Shown: piece by piece, positions 38,324 through 50,300 of the stretch
Numbering within the stretch: position 1 is the stretch's first letter
Layout of the letters: the number at the start of each line of letters is the position of its first letter
Source of the DNA: Petrosia ficiformis
Taxonomy: Eukaryota; Porifera; Demospongiae; Haplosclerida; Petrosiidae
Direction of reading: 5' to 3'
Assembly: GCA_947044365.1 (NCBI GenBank)
Contig: OX345650.1
Span: forward strand, 2,791,373-2,855,372
Length of the DNA: 64,000 nucleotides
The notes under the pieces: generated by a model
Databases searched by the model: none
What the model saw: only the letters and a program-made list of their open reading frames with translations
Told to the model about the DNA's origin: nothing
Position numbers and translations under genes: made by a program

Positions 38324-41300
38324 TATATATATATATACACTTGTCATACATTGTCGTATACATAGTTAAGAAAATAATAATCATTCAAGAGGGCTCAATC
38401 AATTAATGAGTGTCATGCCAGGATGAACATAATGTGCATTAATTATTGTATATTATTACTTTGTAAGTGTGTATTACTATTATTAACACTGTACTGGATG
38501 GTTTCATTAACCTCTTGTCGTGCATTTACTTACATAAGATGGAGAGTAACTAAAATACTTTTTTATTTCTATACACATCAAGTTTGTTACGAAAATTAGT
38601 CGTATGTTAGTGACATGTACATTATTCAGTAGCTATGTCAATAATGTATGGATGACCATTGTTTTTTTCAAGTCATCCATCTGAATTAAGGACACCTTCT
38701 ATAACCAGGACACTTTCACTCTTCCCAATGGTGTCCCTATTATGGAGGTTCCACAGTTAACACTCTCTTATTGCTGAGAAAGGGGTGGGACTCATGTACA
38801 TGTATAGTAATAATTTGTGATGTAATTAGCTGGCTTCAGTTAACATTTTTAGGTGTAAACATTTCCTGATACAATAAAACATTATATACACTTTAAAATT
38901 ACTGAATATAGTTTCAGTATTCTTAATGTCTAATACTTTTCTCCATCCATATATATATATATATATTACATCACAAATTATTACTATACATGTACATGAG
39001 TCCCACCCCTTTCTCATCACTTGAAACCATCACTTGTCATACATTGTCATGTACATAGTTAAGAAAATAATAATCATTCAAGAGGGCTCAATCAATTAAT
39101 GAGTGTCATGCCAGGATGAACATAATGTGCATGAATTATTGTAACAAGCAGCAAAAAGAAAGTGAGTTTTCTTCCAAAAGGTTATATTATTTAATTTCTT
39201 ATTAATATCCAATAGTGATCATTAATTATAGTAACCACAGAGTATTGTCTCCCAATAGTTTATTTAGTGAATTATTGCTAGCAGCTTATGAATGGCAAAG
39301 CAGCAAAGGAGTGTCCAACTGCATGCGCATAGACATATTCAATTTTATTCCGAAAACTTACTATACATGAATGTAGGGCATTGAAATCAAGCGCTAGCAC
39401 TGAGCAGTTATATAATTCCATGGTGATGGTGGTTGGTTGCATTTTTGAGATTTAAAAGGCTGTTTCACAGTGACACATGTCCAATAAGGTTGTGTACTGA
39501 CAGTCTCTTACCCTGTTGAGATCCACACACATGTTTTTTACAGGTGTATTTTTATTATGATTGATAATATAAATGTAATATGGTATACGTAATAAAGAGA
39601 ATATAAATTATTATCATCGATAATAAAACATAATTAGAATATACATTACAGACAAAGGCACTTGACTCATTAGGTTAAGCTCGCTAACGCTTGCAATTAT
39701 GCAGATTTCATACTGGATTCTTGTTTGTGCCTAGCATAGACTAATAGCAATGTATCATACAACCATTTTAGCAGCATTATTATCGATTTTCTAGCCATGG
39801 AGGAGCCAATTGACTGATTCTTTTACTACATAACAATAGATCATGTGTATGCCCACATAACTTCCTACTAAGGAGTTACTGTATTAAGTGTCCTACAATA
39901 TTCCTAATGGTACAGTACTATTCAATTTGTGAATGCATATACTTAGAAGCTATCGAGTGCCTACAGTACTCAGTTCAGTCAGTTGATTGTTAAGAACCCA
40001 GTATACAAGTAGATAGCAAGAGCCCAGTATAAAATGCACATACTCATAGGCAACAAGAGTACTCCAAATGGTGCACTACTATTTATGGTTAGCAAAAGCC
40101 CAGTGTGGAATGTTGCAAGTGTCCTACAGTAGTGCTAATGGCATAATACTATTTATGTGGGTGCTACAGAATAGTGAATACAGAAAGAGATTTAAATTAT
40201 GTTAATTTAAGAAACTCAGCAGTATGGTGTGTATAGATATGATAAAATCAGGAAATCTGCTTTGGATTCTAATGAGATGATTTAATACCATTCTGTGGCT
40301 CAGTTAGTTAATGGGTGTGGTTTGCATAGACAATAAAATTACAAAATGATAGGTAATATTTATAGCATGTTTTGTGAGGGTGGAGCCAATAAAGGCTGAG
40401 ATTACATAATGCACAGGTGAATCAATTGTGCATTATGTAATTGAGTCCTTTATTAGTAAATATTAATAATGAGAGCATCTCAAAATTGCCTATACAGTGG
40501 AACCCCGCTTATCCGGACCCCGTACTTACGGGCACATCCTGCTACCGAGTAGCAAAAATTAATTTTTTTAATAAACAAAAATTTTTTTAATTAAGGGGTG
40601 TGTTCACATGTGTATGCTCACTCATTACGCAATCGTGATTGACACCTTAGGCGGTAAGAGCATGGAGGTTACTAAGCTGGGAAAAGAAAAAGGAGAGTTG
40701 TTTCCCTGAAAACAAAACTAGAAATCATAGGGAGTTGAGTCTCAGAGAGTTGTTGCATCTGATTTTGAGATTCCCAAGTCTACAGTGCAATATGTAACTA
40801 AATATGGACCAATTTTCAACACAATTCTGTAATTAGGAGTTAAGTACAGCTGCTTTCAAAGTTATGGGCAGTTTCAAAGATACGGGCACCTCTTGGTTCC
40901 ACACTGCCCGGATAAGAGGGGTTCCACTGTACCATGTTTCTAAAGGAAAATCCTTCAAAATAGTAGGCATCCATAAATTATGTTGGTAACAATGCAAAGT
41001 TGCATTAATCCAGGGGCTAGATTAATTAATGGGCATGGTGTGTAAAAGAAACTCTGGCAGGAAGAAAACTGCTTGTAGCTTACATAGAGTAATAGCTGAA
41101 ATATTTTCCATACGTTCTACAAGAGCAATTAAATAATTAAGAAGAGACTGAATAATGACACCACAAAGCGATCACAGATTTTTCTCCATATACATTGTAT
41201 GTTGTTTATAGTGATAGCAGGCCCACCAATTGCATACTCTAAAACGTTTGTCCACAAGGTTACAAACCATATTATTACAAAAACTAGAATTTGACAAAAA

Positions 41301-44300
41301 TGGAATTTCAATTATTAATTGTTGTGATATGTTTAGTAACAGTATTGCAACTACAACAACAATAATAGGAATACCATATCAACAAAATTAATAGTAAACA
41401 AAAGCCAAGTGTAAAATGAAGCAATTGTAACATGATTGATTATGATCACAGCAATAGATTATAAAACACACGATTTGCAAGATTTAATCTGGTACACTCG
41501 GATGATCTCCATTAAGAATGGAATCACATTCAGCTCATGCACTACTGTTGTTATTGCACACATTCAAAAATTAAAACATGTAATTACAGTTACTATACAT
41601 TTCACTGGTGGTCTAACGCTTCATATTTCTTATACATATCAGTAAGATGCCACATGTCAATCAGTATAAATTTCATAGACTAGATTATAATAATCTACAT
41701 ATTTAAAATGAGCCACTTGAAATTTTCATGCTACATGTAATACATTGTACATGTATATATTTTTCTATATGTGGAGATCTTGTTAACATTATCAAATATC
41801 TAATGAAACATATCACTCAGATGGAGTTGTAACTTGAAAACTAATAGTACAATAAAAGATACGGTGTCTAATACCATATCTTTTATTATACTATTAATTA
41901 TACTGGCCTTTACATTGATCTACCAAGTAAATGAACCATTAACATCAGTATGGGGGTTAGGGTGCTAATATAAGCACATCTGGAAATTTTTGGCAGGTTG
42001 GTAATTATTTCTGAACTGAAGGATGTGGTGAATCATTGTAGCTAGGTTATAATATACTGCCACTGTCTACAAAGAGGAAATGGTTACTCTCAGGCCTTTT
42101 ACTAGACATAGGCAAGTAATAAGATTCTTACAAGTTACAAAGCACTGTTTCTGTATCATGAAACAAGACATATAGGGTAAAGTACCTATAAAAATGGTAT
42201 AGATACCATTTTTTATGGCCCGTAGGCCATCCCTATGATTGCTTTCCCATGGGTTCGAACTATATATACATATTTATATGTTTGTGTCACTTACGCGAGT
42301 ATGCGTTGTATACGTAGTTAAGGAAGTTTCGTCATTCCCGGGGGTTCAGTCAACTAATAGCTAGCTATTCTACCTGAAATATATTCCTAAATTCTTTAAA
42401 AGGTAAACAAAGTAAATAATCAAAATAATAACTTATAATAGGCTGATGTGTTTCAGGCATCATTATGTTAGCTATGATTACTGAATGCTGGACATCACAA
42501 AGCAGTCATAGAGATACTTTTTATGGCCCGTAGGGCCATCCCTATGATTGCTTTCCCACGGGTTCGATGTATGTTTATATATATATATGTTTGTGTCACC
42601 TACGCGAGTATGGGTTGTATACGTAGTTAAGGAAGTTACATCATTCCCGGGGGCTCGGTCAATTAATGGGCGTGGCGCGTAAAAGAACGCGCAATCAAGA
42701 TCTACACACCAGCAGAAAGAAAGCTGTTGAGCTTACGTAGAAATTGTAACTAATAGCTAGCTATTCTGCCTGAAATATATTCCTAAAGTTCTACAAGGTC
42801 CTTTGAAAGGTCAGGAGAGTAGATAATCAAAATAATAACTATAATAAGCTGTTGTCTTTCATGCTTGATAAAGTCAGCCATGATTACTGAATTCTGGACA
42901 CCACAAAGCAGTCATAAGGATACTTTTATCTTCACTTAAATCTGTAAAGCAATCATAGGGATGTTTTTTTTCTCTATATACACTTGTTATGGCCCGTAGG
43001 GCCATCCCTATGATTGCTTTCCCACGGGTTCGATGTATGTTTAATTGTTTATATAATAATTATTTATTATAATTTATATAATTATAATATGTTTGTGTCA
43101 CCTATGCGAGTATGCGTTGTATACGTAGTTAAGGAAGTTACATCATTCCCGGGGGCTCGGTCAATTAATAGGCGTGGCGCGTAAAAGAACGCGCGATCAA
43201 GCTCTGCACACCAGCAGAAAGAAAGCTGTGTAGCTTACGTAGAAACTGGAACTAACAGCTAGCTATTCTGCCTGACATATATTCCTAAAGTTCTACAAGG
43301 CCCTTTGAAAGGTCAGGAGAGTAGATAATCAAAATAATAACTATAATAAGCTGTTGTCTTTCATGCTTGATAGTCAGTCAGCCATGATTACTGAATGCTG
43401 GACACCACAAAGCAGTCATAGGGATACTTTTATAAATTTGTAAAGCAATCATAGGGATGTTTTTTTCTCTCTATATACACTTGTTTCTCTATATATCTTG
43501 TTTTTGTTATAAACTTGTGATGAATTATTTTTGATGTGTCTGAATTCAACAAACTAATTAAGTAGCTACTTCTTATGTATTAACCATCAATGTGATAAAA
43601 TTGCAGTGTCTTTTTGCAGCAGTATTGCATTCGTCTACTGCTCTGGCACACTAATCATTTTAACTATTTATGGTCAATTAACTGAGATTAAATAATTAGT
43701 CATTAAGAGATGGACATATAATATTAAGACATGTCATTTAAATATTACAAGCTAATAAAGTGGTAGTGTAATACTATTTGACTATTCCTACCGTAATGTT
43801 TACTATATATATATACATGTAGTTACTCATCAATCATGTTACTTTTAATTATAGTTTTGACATCACAAAATAATTTTTATGGCCCGTAGGGCCATCCCTA
43901 TAATTGCTTTCCACGGGGTTTAATGTAATTATATTATTCTTGTGTCACTTGCGCGACTATGAGTTGTATACGTAGTTAAGGAAGTTGCGTCATTCCCGGG
44001 GGCTCGGTCAATTAATGGGCGTGGCGCGTAAAAGAACGCGCGTTTGAGCTACAGACCAGCCAGGAAGATTCAGAAAGGATGTAAAACTGCTAATAACTGT
44101 TGTATATAGCAGAGAAACAGTATAGATATTATGCAAGAATCTTTAACAAGTAAGTATGATAAGTTGTTGAGTTTCAGACACGAGGAAGTCATCATTTAGA
44201 ACCTTGAAGGAGTACCTCAGTCAGTTCGTCAGACATCTGTGTATTTAGACTGGAATTAGGCTTACACTTACGTCTTCAGGCCCCAGGAGTACACAGAAAG

Positions 44301-47300
44301 GTAGAGACACTAGTGCCATCAGCAATGCTTAATACATAGTCATCACAAAGCAAATATAGGGATGTTTTTTTCTCTATATACACTTGTTAGTTAGTTATAA
44401 TTGGTTAACTAAAACTTTAAAACACTTTAGTTAGTTTTATATAGTTTTGAATAACAGTTTTAGTTATAGTTAGTTTCAATGATGATCTTATATAGCTTAA
44501 CAATAGCTTAACAATATTAACCACTACCTTTAATTACTCATTAGTTTACATTACAAAAGATATTGTTTGATTAGTCATATTCCAAAGTTTCTACCCTGTG
44601 TTGACTTTGTCTAGCATCAGCCAGCACTAGAAAAAGCATTATTTTGTACAAGGAATGTAATAAAAGCACTTAAAAAATTAAATTGTGAAATAACCATTTC
44701 ATTGGTCAGTACAGTTGCAAGGAATAGCAATTTAGTTTGTCAATTGTCATAGAGGATGTTGCAAATACATGCATGATGTTGCTATGGCATAATTTGCACC
44801 AAGTATTGACAGGCACACTGATATGTGTTTGCAGTTTTCCAAACCCCTTTTGATGGCCAGATACAATTATATGTACTTTAGTAGTAAACTTGTATAAATT
44901 GCTGACATGAAATACGAGTAGACAGCACCCTAAAATTATAGTGCTTCAACTAATTGATTGTAATTAGTACAAAGTAGCTGCATCATTGGTAGAGGTTTTG
45001 ATAAGTTTTATTTTGAAACACGGGCCAAATTGGCTCAATGATGGTTAGTGTATGCACCATAAATACATTGGGAATACATCTTAAGCCAATTAACAAAGAG
45101 TTAACGCTGTCAGTATATAATCATAATTAACTGTGCCACTGGCCCAAATAGAGAATTGTGCAGTGCCAAATAAGAATCTCTTTGGCCCAATGGTGCACCA
45201 TATAAGCTTATCAAAAACACTAAGCTATAGCATTAGATGTACAGTATGTATCTCTAACTAATTATTCAATTCTCGCAACTATACTAACCAATAAATTAGT
45301 TATTTTAACCATTACATTTTGTTTTTGCAATAAGATAATCAAAGTATCTGGTGATCCAAACTTTATAAATATTTTAGCTTTGCAAATGATTTAGTTACAG
45401 TGTTTAATGCATATTTTAGTTAATTTTAGTTAGTTTTCCGCGATTGCCACCAAGATTTAGTTAGTAGTTTCTTCTGGGATAGGTTCTCCTCTTGTGAGAT
45501 GATGATGTCCTATGGCTCTACTAGAAGAACATATTGGGAAGCAAGGAGGAGGAAGTTAACTATTTACCAACAGATACAAGAAATTTCATCCTCCTTAAAC
45601 ATCTCAGTTATCTCAGAAGTACTATCATCAATAGGGAGTTGGGCAGAATTCTATAGACAGAGAATTCCAGAAGACTAAATAGAGACACCTTAAGAAAAGT
45701 GTACAAAGAGAGAAAGACAGTATCAGAAACATACACTCCTTAGACAGAGACCGACTTGTTGTAAATCAAAGCAACAAGGACCTTGACGAAGACCAACTGA
45801 ATGTCTTAGCTTTAGGTTTCAACTTTGCTACAGCCCCTAAGTCTATTCCTAAGGAAGATATCATGGCCAGAACAGAGAAGGTAGCCAGCAGTATGAAACA
45901 CGATGAAGGACAACAACTTAGAGAAGAAGTAAGAAGATGCCTAGACAGAACTGAAGACCCCACCCCCACACTTAACAAGTGTGAACAGGGAGCCATCAAA
46001 AGCTTGCAGCTAGTGGAGGGGCTAGTTATCCTCCCACCGACAAAGGCATTGCCACCGTGGTCATGAATAAAGAAGAGACAATGATAAGAAGATGTGCGAA
46101 AGACCCTACCTTGACAGTTGAAAGGAAGATTAGCCAAGTGCTAATAGAAGAAAAGAGACTTGATCCAAGAACAAAAACTGTTAACACCCAGACAATCTTT
46201 AGCATAACAGATCTATGAACACCCGAAGATACACAAAGGTTCAGTTCCCCTGAGACCAACTGTCTGCACTATAGGTTCTTCAACTTACTATCTGCCTAAA
46301 GAACTCAGCAGAATCCTTTCCCCATTAGTGGGGTTAAGTGACACATACAACAAAAATTCCACTTATTTCGTTGAGAAGATTCCCATGTTGACATTGAAGA
46401 AGCTGATTTATGACAAGCTTTGATGTAAAGAGTTTGTTCGCTATAGTCCCACTGGAAGATCCTAAAGGACAGACTGGACAACAATGATGAATGGATAGTA
46501 CATACAACCATGAATGCTGAGCAGGTCTGTTACCTAACAAGACTCAGTCTCCAATCCACCTATTTTAGATATGAAGATTCCTTTTTTAAGCAGACAGGTG
46601 GTATGGCTATGGGATCAACTGTTGTTGCTAGCCTGTTTATGAAGTGTTTCAAACAAACAGCATCAACAACATCAAATTTCTCCCCCAAGATATGGTACAT
46701 ATACGTAGATGACACCTTTGTGCTGTGGGAACACAGAAGAGAAAGACTAGATGACTTTCTGGAGCATATCAATGGACTTCACAACGATTTACTAGATAGA
46801 GGAGGACAATAAATTATCACTTCTAGATGATCACCCGAGAGTGAAGATGAGCACCATTAACTGTCTGAAGACCAGAGCACTCAGACTCTGTGATGAAGAA
46901 CATAAAGACACAGAGACCTCCAGACTCCAGGAAGTGTTTGAAGCTACACGTAATAGGTATCCATCATAAAGAGTAAGATCCACCCTTGAGAAGAAAAACA
47001 AAGAAATAGTTAAGGAAAAAGACAAGAAAATATTGGTTCTCCCCTATATAAAGGGACTGAGTGAGCAGATATCCCAGGCCTGCAGACATCCATACAAACA
47101 GCTTTCACATCTAAAAACACCTTACGATAAGCCTTGATGAAAGTTAAAACACCAACACCATCAGGAGATATCACAGGTGTTGTATATGCGATCTATTGTG
47201 AATGTGGTGAGGTATGTATAGGAGAGACCGGTAGGAGCCTAAAAACAAGAATCGCTGAACACCAGACATCCATTAGGAACTGGGACAGAAATAATGCCAT

Positions 47301-50300
47301 AGCCTGACATGTTACAGAAACTAAACACAACATCAAGTGTGAAGAGACTGAAGTGTTGGCCAGGGTGTTTAACTGAAAGGTAAGAGAAGGTATTATGATA
47401 AAAACTACCAAGAATACCATGAACACAGACCCTGGAGTTTCTCTCAACCCTTGGACAGCTATCAACAGTACATGACATTATATGATGTCATCATTCCACA
47501 AAAGGAGAACCTATCCTAGAAGAAAACTGTCTTAAATTATACTTATTGTAACAATGTACGCATAGACCTTGTACTAATCTTTGAACAATCATGCAACCTT
47601 GTACTCCATATCCATCATTACCTAAGTGTATATAAACCCTGTATCATACCATCATTTTCAGTTTTACAGCTGAAGGCCTTTAGGACGAAATGTTCTGTTT
47701 TATCAGATTTACCTATCATATTATTAAAGCTCAATAAATCTCACAACTGTATTAATATAATTGCTTGCTGTGCATGTTTTGCAGGGCACCAACTATATTT
47801 AGTAGGGCCTGTGCCCTCCCAGGCCTTGCTTTGGTTACGCCACTGCATGATATTGTGTGCTAAGTACATTATTTGACTGTGCCACAGTAATGATGTAGCT
47901 TCCTTAACTAATGGACTGTCAAAATACTTGTACATTGTATACTATTATACATATACTTACATGTACATGTAATTAAACATATATATATATATATAACTGT
48001 GCAGGAATATATTTTTTGCACAGATAGATACATGTGTAGATCCTGTCAAAAAGTAAAAACATTACTGATTTTGAATTAACAGAATAATTGATATACATGT
48101 ACAGTTGTGTGGGGTTAAAAGCAGGGTTGCACCTATAACTAGTATAAGGGACCTGAATAGGTGCTTATATTGAAGATATAGGCAGAGTATCGGTATAGGC
48201 AACTGCATTGCCTATGCATTGCCTATATAGCTTAAACAATATTTTTCAGGCTTTGCAGATTACATTATTGTCAAACTGCACAAGTACAATCTGAAGATAT
48301 GTGCAACCAAGACTGAATATCCCTGTAACTACATATACAATATACACATGTACTTTGGGCTGAATGTACATGTATCATACATGTCTAGTGTTGGCATTGC
48401 AAGTCATGGACTGTCAGTGAAATGTCATGAATATTGCTTACAAACCACAGCCATCCCAGGATTGTCACAATAAACTGTTGTCAGAGCTATGAATACTCAT
48501 ATATAGGGAGCAATCCATGGAATTTTCTGGGAATGTCTCTTACACTAAAGTGTCCTGTCAGAGTTTCTATGTATGTCAGTACATGTATATATACATGAAG
48601 ATGGTAATCCATAGAACATCAAGGGATTGTCACTTATACTAAAGTATATCACCAGATATTCTATGAATGTCAGTATAATGCTGGTATTTCACGGAACATA
48701 CAGGGATTGTCACTATACTAAAGTATATTGTCAGAGATTCTATGAATGTCAGCATATAGCTGGCATTCCATGGAACATACAGGGATTGTCACTATACTAA
48801 AGTATATTGTCAGAGATTCGATGAATGTCAGCATATACGTAGCTGGCATTCCATGGAACATACAGGGATTGTCACTATACTAAAGTATATTGTCAGAGAT
48901 TCTATGAATGTCAGTGTATAGCTGGCATTCAATGGAACATACAGGGATTGTCACTATACTAAAGTATATTGTCAGAGATTCTATGAATGTCAGCATATAG
49001 CTGGCATTCCATGGAATATCCAGGGATTGTCACTATACTAAAGTATATTGTCAGAGATTCTATGAATGTCAGCATATAGCTGGCATTCCATGGAACATAC
49101 ATGTACAGGGATTGTCACTATACTAAAGTATATTGTCAGAGATTCTATGAATGTCAGCATATAGCTGGCATTCCATGGAACATACATGTACAGGGATTGT
49201 CACTATACTAAAGTATATTGTCAGAGATTCTATGAATGTCAGCATATATTTGGCATTCCATGGAACATACATGTACAGGGATTGTCACTATACTAAAGTA
49301 TATTGTCAGAGATTCTATGAATGTCAGCATATAGCTGGCATTCCATGGAATATCCAGGGATTGTCATTATACTAAAGTATATTGTCAGAGATTCTATGAA
49401 TGTCAGCATATAGCTGGCATTCCATGGAACATACATGTACAGGGATTGTCACTATACTAAAGTATATTGTCAGAGATTCTATGAATGTCAGCATATAGTT
49501 GGCATTCCATGGAATATCCAGGGATTGTCACTATACTAAAGTATATTGTCAGAGATTCTATGAATGTCAGCATATAGCTGGCATTCCATAGAACATACAT
49601 GTACAGGGATTGTCACTATACTAAAGTATATTGTCAGAGATTCTATGAATGTCAGCATATAGCTGGCATTCCATGGAACATACAGGGATTGTCACTATAC
49701 TAAAGTATATTGTTAGAGATTCAATGAATGTCAGCATATAGTTGGCATTCCATGGAATATCCAGGGATTGTCACTATACTAAAGTATATTGTCAGAGATT
49801 CTATGAATGTCAGCATATAGCTGGCATTCCATAGAACATACATGTACAGGGATTGTCACTATACTAAAGTATATTGTCAGAGATTCTATGAATGTCAGCA
49901 TATAGCTGGCATTCCATGGAACATACAGGGATTGTCACTATACTAAAGTATATTGTCAGAGATTCAATGAATGTCAGCATATAGTTGGCATTCCATGGAA
50001 CATACAGGGATTGTCACTATACTAAAGTATATTGTCAGAGATTCAATGAATGTCAGCATATAGTTGGCATTCCATGGAATATCCAGGGATTGTCACTATA
50101 CTAAAGTATATTGTCAGAGATTCTATGAATGTCAGCATATAGCTGGCATTCCATGGAACATACATGTACAGGGATTGTCACTATACTAAAGTATATTGTC
50201 ATATATTCTATGAATGCATGTAATCTGGTTAGAATATATGATAACAGAGCATTGCTAATTAATAGTTACATGTAACCCGCTATTGTTATTATGGAACAGA

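Noticed and set aside
42210..44370. tRNA-derived SINE interpretation of the arrayed elements (GGGTTCGA looks like a B box)
   Set aside because: The copies have complementary ends and no matching A box at the right distance, and most have GGTTCGATGT, which departs from the B box. A DNA-type inverted-repeat element fits better.
49151..49375. 74-codon frame in the 79/85-bp satellite
   Set aside because: A repeat artefact: the residues simply repeat with the satellite unit.
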